Source of the DNA: Siniperca chuatsi
Taxonomy: Eukaryota; Chordata; Actinopteri; Centrarchiformes; Sinipercidae
DNA length: 64,000 nucleotides
Direction: 5' to 3'
Assembly (NCBI RefSeq): GCF_020085105.1
Contig: NC_058046.1
Span: 12,804,175-12,868,174, forward strand
The position numbers were made by a program, and so were the translations under genes. The notes under the pieces are model-generated. The model saw nothing but the letters and a program-made list of their open reading frames with translations. It searched no databases and was not told the origin of the DNA. Positions 40,096 through 52,866 of this stretch are shown one piece after another. How positions within the stretch are numbered: position 1 is the stretch's first letter; each line of letters opens with the position of its first letter.

Positions 40096-43000
40096 ATGGC
40101 CAAAATAGGGAACGGCCGTCAATCAGTGGACACAAGGAGTATCCGCACTATTAGCAGCAGTCACATTGACGATGAAAGCTCTTTGGGATCAGACTCAGAG
40201 ATCAACGGCTTCACCAGCGACAGACAAACCGACAGATATGGATTTATTGGAGGGGTACAGCAGCATACGGAGGCATCGTAAGTTTGTTTCAACTGGAAAG
40301 TTACAGTGATTCATTGCCATTAACTTCATCTGTGTTGCCATTGTACGTTCAGCTAACTAAAATACGGGCAGTAATTACATTTTTGAATCCACTTCAGCCA
40401 CGTTGAGAGCAGGGTTAGTGTAGCTGTTATTCTAGTTATGATGAAATCTCACAAGTTGTGTTAGTGTTGTCTTGGTGCGTCTGCACCGCAGAGCTCCCAA
40501 CCAGCTGCGTGGCACAATGTGTTTGTATATCCAGTGTTTTTGCCTCACACAATATAGCAACTATATAAGCTAGAGGCAAGCAGATTAACGTAACATAATT
40601 CTTTTTCATTCCGTCATGCAAAACCATTTTGTCATGTAGATATTACTTACTACCGAGTTCTTTTGTGGGAAAAGCTGAAAAAGCAATTCACGTCTTGTTT
40701 GTAACGTTTTCATTTTAACTAATGTATTCATCGCCTTTGAGGCAAGTTAATGTTTTTTTCTAAGAAGGCTTTTCAATCTTCGCTCTTTACTGGGGGCCTT
40801 AAGTCTACATTACAGCACTGAAATAGTGTAAGGAGTGAGTGAAAGTCGTGCCAAGCACTGGCTGGGAGCTTCCTGTTTTCTGGAGTTTTGGCAGACTTTG
40901 AGCCACAGCCCGGGTGCCCCGTAACTAGAGGGCCTCTTTTGGCTCACACTTTTATAGGTGGTCCCAAATCCAGGGTTTAACTTAACACTATTTGGCAGTG
41001 ATTGAAAGTAACTCATCATTGCTTAAGGTCTTTAGAAGCTGAAACTGGAGTATAACATTGTTGTACTGATCCCCAACATATACCCTACACCTTCTTTTTT
41101 TTTAACTGAAAGAAGGCTGTCCCAAGTTCCCAAGTAAAAAACAAACAAACTGCTATTTGAAAACGTTTGAACACTACAATTACAGGCTTGTGCTGATGAG
41201 ATAATAACATAGCTTAGTAAAGCATCAGACCTCATTCATAATGTAGGTTAGATGTGCCTACGTTTTCTTTTTCTGTTGGAGAATAGTATGTGCAGGGTCT
41301 AATTTTTGTTGCCTGTGAACATTTTGAAGTTAAATTACTTTGAGGTTAAACAGGCTTTGCCATTAAATGGGCTGGATCTGAGTTAGTGTCTTTTATAGTC
41401 TCCTTAAAACAAGGTTAGTAATTGTTATTTTTGACTCATTGCAACGTTGAGCCTACCGACTGCATATGAGCGATGGCCACACACGCAGATCTGATGGCAC
41501 ATGCAGAAAGATGAACAGCCTTTCTGAGGATGTTTTCTTGTCGTTGTTACACCCTCCCAACATGCAAGAGCCTGCTGCTAACAACTGCCTTTTTTATGTT
41601 TATCCACTTAAGAGGTTTATTTCTCTCTTATTTTCTCTCTCTAAAAATAATAACTGATTTGATGTTGTTCGGTCTCGTTTGGTTTAATTTTGATTTAATG
41701 TGCAAAATTATGAAATGTATCGTTCCCATCATTCCTCTGTTGTGTCCCCAGAGCTCAGGATGTGCCTCCAGAGGTGCTCAGGCAAAGGGAGGTGAAGTGG
41801 CTGGACATGCTCAGCCACTGGGACAAGTGGATGATCAAGAGATTCAATAAGGTCAGCAAGTGCAACTCATTAATACAAAATGTCAAGTGGCTTGTTGATA
41901 TGTCTGGTATTGTGCAAGTCACGTGGATAGGCCAGATATGAATTGGTTCCCTTTTTTCTAAAGGGTTTCTAAAGGGGATATCTCAGCTTTACCACCATTG
42001 TCTCCAGGCAGAAGTCTTTCACTCCTGAGTAGTTTTGAACACATGACCAGACAAGGCATTTTGCATTACTCAAGTATTTGATTGCACAAGGACAAGAGTT
42101 TTGTGGACACATTGTTAGCAGCTTCACTCGTCTAGCTGGTTCTGTGTGAAACACTCTTAGCAATTCAGCACAGAGCTGCAACTTGTTTCCATGAGTCAGC
42201 AGCAGGCCATGACATGACCCATCCCTTTATCGCCGCATGCACCATGTGACAAATTGACAGTCTCAGATTCAGGGTGGGGCTGTATTGGCTTCCTATGAGA
42301 CAGCCATGTAATAAAGGTGCTGTGAGTATAAACTATAGCTCTACTCAAATGCAAGACAGCTTTTCAGGGTGAAAAGCACCTCATGAGAAGAAGAAACAGT
42401 GCTTATGAGCTGCAAGCCGTTTTCATTTGCCTGTTGTATGGTTAGGATCAAAGGTTTGGCAGTGAAGGTCAGGATTTCTAATCCCTTATTGTGCTCCTTT
42501 AGTTCACAATAACTTTACAGCAGACATTGTACTCTCCTTGGGGAAGTATGCCAGGAAGAATCCAGAAATGTTAATGCAGGTCAAAAAAACATCTGTGTCA
42601 GTGGCATATGGGAACACTAGGATAAAATTTGTATTTCAGTTCAGCCAATCTATTGTGTCAAGAGCGGCTTGTGACTCTGTTTGAAAGATTGTGGCTGCAG
42701 CTCTACTTGAACACTCTGCCAAGTTATGCTTCCAAGGTGATATGTAGTTGCGTAACACTGTACACAGTAACTACATACAGTTTGGGTCCATTAAGGCCAC
42801 TATATTCCTCTTCCATTCAGATTCAATGCCAAGCAAAAAAGCGATTTCTTGAGAAAGCATCTCGGTAGGATTTCATAAATTATAGTGTATACATTAATGA
42901 TAGTCAGTGTCCACGTATCTTTGGCCAAAACCATTTCCCTCCTAACTACTACAGTATATATGAAGTCCTACCTTACCTTAGCTGTGAGACCCCTCCTGGG

Positions 43001-46000
43001 AAATAAGAATTTAACCCAAAAGGGGATGTTGTATAACCTGAATTGTGTTATTGGCCAATGCATTATAGTGAAATTAAACTAAAACAAAGGCGTTTTTCAC
43101 AGCAGACATTTTGACTTGTCATAGTAAAAAAAGCAAGTGTTACCAATAACATTAACAATGACTCTTTTCAAATCAAGTGTCCTAGTCCCATCATTAGCTA
43201 CATTTATTATTTACAACTGTGATTTTTCAACAAGTGTATGTTTTTTGGTCAGAGTTTATTATACAATGCACTTGTCTATAAGACATTCTGCAAGAACTTT
43301 TTAGTATTTGTTGCCTACTGTGACATGCCAAAATGTCTTCTGTGAAAAAGGCGTATGGATGACAGTGAGCTGTTACTCTGTGGTTTGAACAGATAACTGC
43401 ATTTCACATGTATTCAAGAAAAGGAACCAATACCATGTGTCCGGTCCAGTGTTTTTACCACTGACTGTACATAGTGTATCAGCTTGCATAATGCCTGTCT
43501 TGGCTTGGGGCAAGCCATTGTCACTCTTGTTCACTTTGTGCCTCTGCTTTATTTGGTGAACCCTTGTTCCTCTTGATGGTTCAGGTGAGGCTGCGGTGCC
43601 AGAAAGGAATCCCTCCTGCCCTCCGAGGCCGTGCATGGCTCTACCTGTCAGGGGGGAAGATGAAGAAAGAGCGGAACCAAGGAAAGTTTCAGGTCAGAGA
43701 GCGTTCTCTCTCACTTCCTCCTCACAGATTTGTTTATGCATTTAATTTTTAAATTTCATTTGAAAACATTACTGAAACTGTGGCCATGCCACCGGTGATA
43801 CTTTTTTTGGTTGTGTTCCACAAAGGGCTGGAGCCAGTACACGTTTAGTTCAGTGAGTTCAAAATGTAAAATGTGTAAGAGCTAATAATACTGCTATCAT
43901 TCTTACTCAGGATTGTGAAATACAAATATTTTAAAGCAAAAAGTATTGTGTTGAGTGCATTTTAGAGAATATCCACTTTCTGACTTGTTTCAATTTGAAA
44001 GGACACTGCCCTCAATGCTGTTAGTGTGTAATAAAGAGATCTCATAGTCTCCTCCATGTGTTTTGTCAGGAGCTAGATAGCCAGCCTGGGGATCCCAAAT
44101 GGCTAGATGTGATTGAGAAAGACCTCCATCGACAGTTTCCTTTCCATGAGATGTTTGTGTCACGGGGAGGACACGGGTAAGCTGTCTGACATGACGTGAC
44201 ATTACACACTGGAGTTGATGACAAAGTCCTGTTTGACAATCAAGTTGACTGTCTAACTGTTGTCTGTATCGGTGTTATGACTCTGCGCAGGCAGCAGGAC
44301 CTGTTCCGTGTTCTTAAGGCCTACACTCTGTACAGACCAGAGGAGGGATACTGCCAGGCGCAGGCTCCCATTGCTGCTGTGTTGCTTATGCACATGCCTG
44401 CTGAGGTATGTCTTCCCTCCACAACAAACACCATATAAACTGCCTTGTTGGAGTGCAAGTGTACTGTCACCATATGCTGGTAGGCTTTGTAATTCTGTGT
44501 TGGCTGTGGAGTCATTGGTTGTCTGAGCCTGTGCTAAAAGACAAAGTTTTAAAGTCTTGTTGTTATTTTTGTCTTTTAAAAGTGAAATCTACCCTAAAAT
44601 AGAAAAGGCATGTGTCTGTTTTTAAGCTGAACAGCACAGAGAGAAGACTGTACAGATGATGTCATCTGGAGATAAATCCTGGAGCTGCTCCAGAGACTGA
44701 GTAATAGCTCAAATCTTAGATCAATATGACAGCAGCCATGGTGACTTATTTTGGGTGTAGATGTAGATTCCAATAAAACTCATAATACTGTCTCTAGCAA
44801 AATTCTATGAAAATTCATGGAGTAAGTCACTAATTGTGTGTCAATGGATCATTTCCAAAAAGAGTCTGATGCTATCATGAATTTGAGTCTTAATGCATTT
44901 GTAAATATCATCTTCTGATCTCTGGCAGTTATCACTTTGACATGTCAGTTTTTGAAGTAGCATGAGAAAACTAACAGAGCTCTAAAGAGGCAAGTTTATT
45001 GGGCTTGAAAAATGCCATATTATTGAATACATCAAGGGGAAAGTTCTTTGAAATCTTGTTAATTGTGCAAACAAACTGCATCATAAAAGAATATCAGCAG
45101 TCGCCAGTTAAAATGAACCAACTGGCATTTGATGAACATTAACAGAATGTAGAGGATTTAGATGCTTCCTTCAGAAGTCAACATTTCTGGTATTAACCTA
45201 CCTTCAATGTGAACACACAGAAATGTCCTGTAAAATGAACGGTTCCACTTAGTTTCCTGACATCATCTGTATGTGTTTCCACAGGATGCCTTCTGGGGGC
45301 TGGTCCAAATTTGTGAGAAGTATCTTCCTGGCTACTACAGTCCTGGCCTGGTGAGAAAAACGTGCAAGCAGGCATGATGACATCACCAGGTGTTGGAAAT
45401 GCAGAGAGAATATTATGTCATCTGACTTTGGTGTTACAAGAACTTAAATTCAGATGGACTAAATGGGCTTTCGCTGTGATTACAGTAAAACTGGAATGTC
45501 GTGTTGTTGCTGTAGAGTGCACAGTGTGATACAGGATTTCTAGTCTAGTCTAAGTCATTCTAACTTACTGATAAAACCAGTGGGGCGTTGTCAGACCATA
45601 ATTAATCATTGGATAACTTACTTGCCCAACAACATGAGTAAACTATTTTATGTAATTCATTTTGCCTGGTGGTTACTGTACAACATTATTGTTTTTGTAT
45701 TGTATACTTTTAAATGGAAACAAGACTTAGTAATGAAATGTTCGCTCATGAAAACATAGCATGGAGGTACATGACACATTCAGACTGGTTTATTTTTAAT
45801 TGATGAACATCCACCTGCATATCGGGTTTCAGCCCCGACAGTACAGAGTACAATGGCTTTTGTTTTCTCTGTTAATGCTTTCCTACCTGCGCCTCTTTCA
45901 GGAAGCTATACAGTTAGATGGAGAGATCTTGTTCGCTCTGCTGCGACGTGTCTCCCCGCTAGCCTTCCGCCATCTGGAGAAACACAAGATCGACCCCATC

Positions 46001-47978
46001 CTCTACATGACTGAATGGTTTATGTGTGCCTTCTCCAGGACGCTGCCTTGGGCCTCTGTGCTGCGTGTCTGGGACATGTTTCTCTGTGATGGTAACAATG
46101 GCTTATAGCACCGTAGCTGCAGTGGTAACAGATGTAGACAAGCAGTACATTAGAACTTATTCACACCGATACTCAAACACCTGGCCCTTCTCCCTCTCCC
46201 AGGAGTGAAGATAATCTTCCGTGTGGGTTTGGTGCTGCTGAAGTGCATGCTGGGGACCCGGGAGAAGCTGAAGGCCTGCCAGGGCCAGTATGAAACCATG
46301 GAGCTTCTCAGGGCCATAGAGCCTCGATACATGCAGGAGGGCTTCCTCGTCCGAGAGGTAACAGCAGAGGAGCAGCAACATGGTGTAGTGACTAGGGAGA
46401 CAATCTGTTAACCAGAATGCATGTGTTAAAGTTAAATTAATTGAATATATCCAAAACTGAAAGGTTTATGTCACATAAGGGCTGGGCCATGCATAATACT
46501 TAAGATATTTTCCTATTTCATCCTCCATGATATTTTTTCCTTTTGCTTATCTAAGGCTGGAAAACCACAACCCAAATTGCATTCTTCAGTTGCAGGTTTT
46601 TCATTGACTGACCTGTCACACGTTAAAGTGCATTTGTTATATATTTAGTATGCTTTTTTCAGTTGTTGGGTGGCTGTTGACTCATAAAAACAACCTAAAT
46701 CTACCTGAAGGAGGCAATATAAATCATACAGTTTGTGTTGTTGTCAATTAGTTAGAAAAGAAAATTATGATTTAAATAGGCCCATCTTTGTTTACGTCTT
46801 CCTGCGCAGCCTGTCAACTAGCCAGAGACAATGTGACCTGTGGGATGTGTTTGAATGGAATCCAGGAGTTACAAATAATACATTTAGAAAAAGTGTGCTA
46901 ATGATGCGTACTTCCCCTTATTTTTATGTCTCACAATGTTTTTCCTCACTTTTTCAACATGAATAGCATTATATATACGGCTGACATGTACAAAAGCATA
47001 TACTTAGGTTTGCTTAAGACATGAACAGTCTTTATTGATGATAAGAATTCATATTACACTGGCATAATCCTTTAATGATGTAGTGGAGTGTTGTGTCATT
47101 CATGAACAATGGGTGTTCAGAAATACAGCTGAGGAAACGGCCATGGAGACTCTGAGAATTAAAGTAATACAGAGACCAATTGACTGGAGTGCTGGCTGGT
47201 CAGTGTCTGGTTCCTGTGCCAAGCTTTGTGTGAGTCTCTGTCCAGGCTAACAATACCACCTCTTATATGAAGGGTTGTCTTGACTGCGGGTGACCGTGCA
47301 TCCATACCAGCCCTGAGGCCCTTTAGCAACAAAGTTCAAATTTTTAACACAATGGCAAAACATGGAAGGAACATACTGTATTTTCCAGCAAGGGCTGGTC
47401 TTTTCTCTACACATTTCCTTTGAAAATGATCTATATGTTAATGACTCCAACTGTGACCTGCTGACATGTCTCTGCCTGTTGCAGATTCTGGAGGTGCCAG
47501 TGACAGCTCGAGATGTGGAAAGGGAGAATCACACCCAGCTGAAGCGCTGGAAGAAGAACCACGGAGAGCTGAATTTCAAATCACCCCGAGGATGCACGGC
47601 GCTCAGCTCATCATGTTGGCTGAACCGCCGACGCACCAAGACCTGCTGCAGAACCCCACCATTGTACTCGAGATGCCTCAATCCACCCAACAGCTGAAGA
47701 AGGGCAAGGAGGGGAAGAAAAGCAAGAAGAAGAAGAGCACCATGAAGAAACCCCAGCCCATTGAGGAGATCCCTAATCCTTACTCTCTCCCCAATGACCC
47801 TCCACCCTCAGATCCACCAGCCCCACCTCCAGTCAGCAGCGAGACGCCAGACACTGTGCCAACAGACTCACCTCACCAGCAGCAAGCGCCTCCTACAGAC
47901 CTTCCCCCTGCCAAAGAATCTCCTCTTCAGCGATCCACACAAAGCCTTAGCAGCACAGAGCAGGATACATACCTGTAG
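40096..47978 (+). CDS. tbc1d10a: TBC1 domain family member 10A (Rab GAP, EPI64), 9 exons, frame break in last exon
   Basis: Rab GTPase-activating protein that in mammals binds the microvillar scaffold EBP50 and acts on Rab27A/Rab35. Exons: 40096-40277, 41752-41851, 43585-43692, 44070-44176, 44291-44405, 45285-45350, 45902-46091, 46203-46357, 47485-47978. The N-terminus has the family block [12 protein letters not shown]. The TBC domain spans about 101-310, with catalytic arginine R151 in VIEKDLHR and glutamine Q188 in YCQAQ, so it looks active. The last exon starts in the expected frame ([19 protein letters not shown]) but the family-like remainder ([11 protein letters not shown]..., Lys-rich and Pro-rich tail, C-terminal EQDTYL) lies in the next frame. 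One base is missing near the C run at 47584-47587. Restored length would be about 505 aa, against 508 in human. Read literally, the frame runs to a stop at 47695-47697 and loses the PDZ-binding DTYL end. Confidence 0.92.
44583..44766. mobile_element. Short MITE-like element in tbc1d10a intron
   Basis: The left end GAAATCTACCCTAAAATA and the right end TTATTTTGGGTGTAGAT are imperfect inverted repeats about 180 bp apart. The interior contains the GATGTCATCTGGAG and GGAGCTGCTCCAG strings seen in fish repeats. Intron between exons 5 and 6. Confidence 0.4.
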
Positions 47979-47986
47979 CTCTAACC

Positions 47987-48038
47987 TGTGTGTGTGTGTG
48001 TGCGTGCGTGCGTGTGTGTGTGCGCGCATGTGTGTGTG
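47987..48038. repeat. (TG)n microsatellite with CG interruptions
   Basis: TG/CG dinucleotides directly after the tbc1d10a stop codon, in the 3' UTR. The alternating purine-pyrimidine tract could adopt Z-form DNA. Confidence 0.9.
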
Positions 48039-48547
48039 AGAAGCACCAGTACCCTTCAGCCAACAACCAGCCAGCCTTGCCAAGGTCTCTGATTGGCCAG
48101 CATCACTATTATTCTAGTGTTGGACTTTTTTGTATTCATTTATTCATTTTAGACACCATTTTGCCTATAATATTATTGGTATACACTAAAGCAGCATTGC
48201 TAAGTGTAAAACTACTTTTGATGCTTACGACATTTCTCCACGTGAAGCTGATGTTACCTCCTCTTGATGCTTGATGCTCTTATTCAGACCATAAGTCTTA
48301 GTATTCTGTTTGCAAGGGAGATACGTTACTGAGTTGTTGGGAGCAAAGACATTTCTTCAGAGCAGTGTGGTTTCAAGGTGTAAATGGGACCTAAGGAACA
48401 ATGAGGTGCCACAGTTTATGCAGTTTCCTCTCAAATTCAACACTATTGAGTTCATTAGTAATACTGTGCATCAGTGGATGTAAACTCCTGATACAAACTC
48501 CATGCTTTTCAACTTCTTAAGCCATTATATTTCATTAGGGGTTTTGC

Positions 48548-48562
48548 TCACTAGAGGGCAGC
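48548..48562 (+). promoter_or_regulatory. CTCF-like motif in tbc1d10a 3' UTR
   Basis: TCACTAGAGGGCAGC matches the CTCF core consensus at 14 of 15 positions by eye. Occupancy is not shown by sequence. Confidence 0.35.
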
Positions 48563-50000
48563 CTCGCAGAAGTTTCAGCTGTAATTTCTGTTACATTCCC
48601 TGTTAGTAACGCTGATCACAGCAGGGATGGGATTCCTTTAAGGATTCACTAAATTTGGGAGGTATTGTTCTGAGATTGAGTTTACTTTCATTTCATGTTT
48701 TATATTCTTAATCATCTTCCTGATTCCTGAGTCAGACCACATTGTGTTCAAGTCTTTTTCTACAAGCACTATTTATTTAAAGAACAGTTAAAACATGAAA
48801 TTTGTTGTTGTGCATGACCTGCTAGTGCACATATGGTCACGTTTTTTCAGCGTCAGTTGAATTGATGTGGTTTAACTCTTAAACTCCAATATTCACTGTG
48901 CCAGGCACTTCTAGCCACTTTCGAGCTGCAGTAATTCATGTTACTTTGGCAGCAGAGAGGAGAACTCTGGACATTCCTCACTATATGACACATTCCTGCC
49001 TTGTTAAAAGCTAATCGGTCTAAAAGCTGTCTCTTGCCAAATGCAAATCTGTATAATGTATGTATTTGTGCATGTGTTTCCTGTGATATTTTGGACAGTG
49101 AGCGATTGCAAATCACCTAATGGTGCTGACCGTCCTCTTGGTGTTAAATATCCAGTTGGAGCCAAGAAGATCTTGTAGTGTCTATTTTATATTTTGCTAG
49201 AATTTCCAAAGCAGATAAAGACTGCGTTGCTTTGAGATGACCTACGGCCGCTACCTGTGACCAGGCTTATTCTGTTAGTACAGTCAAGAGGGATTTTAAG
49301 ATTTTTTTGGGATATTTTGTAGCATTTCTCCTTTGAAAACCTTGTTTCTCTGGGAAATATGGAGACATGCAGGGGCTGTGAGGCTTTTTTCAAAACGTAT
49401 TGGACAATCTTTTTTTGTGACAGTCCAAGTCTGTTGTCTAACTTTCATCACAGTGAGAAGAGGTAAAGGGAGTCTGGACAAGAATAAGCACACGTGTAAA
49501 ATGTGTTTGTGTATATAATAATATAAAAATATCTGCTAAAAATGCATGTGTTGGTCAGTTATAAAAAGCAGTGGGATTTAAAAGGATAACACGTTTTCAA
49601 GAAGCCACTTGCCTGTATACAATAGTTTCTAGTTGCTTATATTTCACAGCTCACATTTCGCTATTGTATTTTAATTTAATGCTCATTATGTAGATATGAC
49701 ATGTAAAATAACAATTTGTTTTGTAATGAAATCTATTTTTCAGTCTATAATGCTATATTTTATTGCGCAGTTACAGAAATTGCAGCAGGGACATTTCTAA
49801 ATCATTTGAAGTGTAGAACAGTATATCTTAGATCATCATTTGTAACCCTCGAAAAAATTTTTGGGGGTAACTTTGCAAGTGAGAATGTTTGTTTTTTTAC
49901 TCTAAAGACGGATTGGTATTTTACCATTCACATTAGGGTTATAAAAGAGATGTCTGACAACCATGGGGTAGTATGCATCATCGTGAGTTTAAATTTTACA

Positions 50001-50006
50001 AATAAA
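50001..50006 (+). terminator. Candidate tbc1d10a polyadenylation signal (AATAAA)
   Basis: AATAAA about 2 kb after the stop codon. Sequence 47979-50000 has no other gene and reads as a long AT-rich 3' UTR, with ATTAAA 22 bp further on as a second candidate. Confidence 0.5.
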
Positions 50007-50687
50007 TTTTTCTTTAAAGCCAAATTAAAACCTTTTTGTTGCATGTTTTATTAATTACCATAATGTAGGTAAATGTAATCGAACACATTGAGCTTCCTGC
50101 CTGTATTTCCCTCGTATGTCATATCTTGTTTTCACCACCAGATGAAGCTCCAGAGTCATCACTTTGAAATGAATCAGTGGTGGTTGCTGTGCCACCCTGG
50201 GGCAGACCTGAGGAAGGGCCAAAGGTGCCCTGAGATGTGTTCAACAGTTACATCAATTACATTTTTGCATTACATTTTCAAAGCTAAGATATAAGCAGTG
50301 ACTATTAAAATCACCGTTGTAAAAACCCTATTAAATATGCCGTAAGGCCAGTGGTGGAGGAAGTATTCAGATCCTTAGTTACTACTGATGCCACACTGTA
50401 AAAATAGTCTGTTACAAGTAAAACTCCTGTACTGAAAATGTTACTGAAGTAGAAGTATGTAAGTATAATCAGAAAAGGGTACTTAATAGATTCAAATTAA
50501 GTACTCAATGCAGAAAAATGGCCCCTGTGACTGTTATTTTATTATATATAATTTGATTATTGTTACTCATTAATGTAAAAGCAGGATTTTACTTTTGTAG
50601 TTGGTTGAGATGGAGCTCATTTTTGACCGTTTTGTAAAGGACTGCAACTAATGATTTTTTTCATTGTGGATTAATCTGCTGATAAAC

Positions 50688-52866
50688 ATCACTAACTCTT
50701 TTAACTTTCAACAACATTTCTCTGGCCAAAATCATTCCCGTGGCCACACTTTAGACCTAGTCTCTAGTCTGGGTCTGAAAATACCATCTGTGGAAATCAG
50801 GGACATGTTTGTATCTGATCACCTATGCATTGTTTTTAACAGTGAATTACAGGCTGCTAGTACTGTCTGATCCCGCTACGAGTATGCATGTGCCCTTAAT
50901 GAGCATAGTGCCTCAAAATTCTGTACATTGTTCAATTCTCCTGGCAGTGTGTTTCCTCATTCTTCCAACACCAAAGATTTGGTTGATTCTTTTACCTGTG
51001 TTCTTCAACCTTAGATCTCATAGCTCCTCTGAAAAATAGACCAAACACAAAGACTAGAAAACAGCCATGGTTAAATAACAGTATTGGAAGCTGTAAAAGG
51101 AAATGCAGAAGAGCAGAATGCAGATGGAAGAAATCTGCTCTCCAGGTCCACTTTGTGACCATGAAGGAGTAATACCTCCTTCATGGTCCTAGGATGGTGA
51201 ATGATGCAAGAACATGTCATTTCTCTGCACTTGTTTCTGCCCATCAGCACAACCCCAGATTCCTATTTAAGATCAGTTAGTTAACCCAGCCTCTCCTTGA
51301 GCCCCTGCTGATTGTGGAAAGTTTCTTTTGTTCTTTGCTGGTAAGGTGGAGTTAATAAAATCTGGTATCAGCCCAACCCTACCTTTTTAGATGTGGATCA
51401 CCTGCTCAGGGATTCTTTGAGCAATTTTTCTGCTGTTACTCTGCCTGAACTAACAGACATCATGTCTCTTATGAGAATATCCTCCAGTCCTCTGAACAAA
51501 ATCCCAACTAGGTTTTTATTGAAAATTATGGATTCTATTGCACCCCATTTGCTAATTATTTTTAACAGCTCACTGTCTACTGGCCCAGATTTCTTTAAAC
51601 CTGGTTGTGTCCAGCCAGTCCTAAAAAACCTGGGCTTGATCCCACCCTCCTGGACAGCTATCGTCCAATCTCCAAACTGCTTTTTTTTCCCGAAGATTCT
51701 CGAAAAACTTGTATCCAAGCAGCTTCTTGCTGCTGTGGAAAACAATAATACCTTTGAAAAGTTCCAATCTGGCTTTCGTCAGCACCACAGCACTGAGACA
51801 GCCCTTCTCAAAGTCACTGATGACCTTTTAATGAATGCAGACGCAGACGTGTTCAATTCTTGTGCTGCTGGACATAAGTGCTGCCTTTGACACAATTGAT
51901 CATGGCATTCTTTTAGATAGACTGAGGCACTGGGTGGGCATATCTGGCACTGCACTAGACTGGTTCTCATCTTATCTGTCCAATAGGAAATTCTGTGTCA
52001 GCATTAAAAACTGAAATCCTTGTTATTGGGTCACAGCATATCACTAAACAAAGACTGCCTTCTACTGGCTACCTGTCACAACATATCAAGTCTGTTGCAA
52101 GAAATCTTGGTGTCCTGTTTGACAGCAATTTATGTTTTGTGCAACATATCACTAAGCTTCTCCAATCATGTTTTTATCACCTCAGAAATATTGCAAAAAT
52201 CTGATCTATTTAAAAGTTTAGTGATGCAGAAACTGTTGTACATGCTTTTATCTCCTCATGCCATCATTATTATAACAGTCTGTTCACTTGTCTTAATCAA
52301 AAAATTTTGACACGACTGCAGACTGTACAGAACTCAGCTGCTCAGCTGTTAACCAGGACCAAGAGGTACGATCACAACACACCTGTTTTAGCCTCTTTAC
52401 ATTGGCTGTCTGTTTGTTTTAGGATTGATTTTGAGATCTTATTGATTACTTTTAAGGCTCTTCATGGCCTGGCTCCAGATTATATTTTAGACCTTGTAAT
52501 CCCTTATGAACCTTCACGTAGTTTGAGATCTTCGGGCAGGGGCCTTCTGTCTGTTCCTGAGTCCAGGATGAAAACAAAGGGGGACAGAGGTTTTGCCATC
52601 AAGGCCCCGAGGCTCTGGAACAACTTTCCTGAAGAAATTAGGTTGTCTGAGTCAGTGTCTTCTTTTAAGTCTCTTCTCAAAACACATTTTTATCTGAAAA
52701 CATATCCTGATCTTACCTGTTTATTTTATTGCTTTTATTTATTTTATATTTTATCATTCACTGTGGTATTTTATTTCTCTCTCTGTGAAGCAATTTGTAC
52801 TTTATTTTGATAAGTGCTCTATAAATAAAGTTTTATTATAATTTATTTATTATTGTTTTCTTCATT
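50688..52866 (+). mobile_element. Degenerate CR1/L2-type LINE (non-LTR retrotransposon), 5'-truncated
   Basis: Plus-strand remnants of the second LINE ORF, in order: end of the endonuclease domain (HSRGHTLDLVSSLGLKIPS...SDHLCIVF, from 50721); reverse-transcriptase fingers (FRQHHSTETALLKVTDDLL at 51772-51831; [12 protein letters not shown] near 51889); the C-terminal part ([30 protein letters not shown] around 52003-52204); and RLQTVQNSAAQLLTRTKRYD through SFKSLLKTHFYL (52310-52699). The segment holding the catalytic YADD motif is deleted between about 51990 and 52000. There are several frame changes and stops, so it is dead. The 3' end has the family tail with a CTATAAATAAAG motif (52811-52822). 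The 5' part of the element is absent. Confidence 0.75.
51157..51188. repeat. 13-bp inverted repeat inside the LINE
   Basis: GACCATGAAGGAG (51157-51169), a 6-nt loop, then CTCCTTCATGGTC (51176-51188). Probably incidental to the decayed LINE. Confidence 0.6.

Noticed and set aside
51393-52810. Two ORFs of about 165 codons with plausible protein sequence
   Set aside because: They are fragments of a dead LINE reverse-transcriptase/C-terminal region and not host genes.
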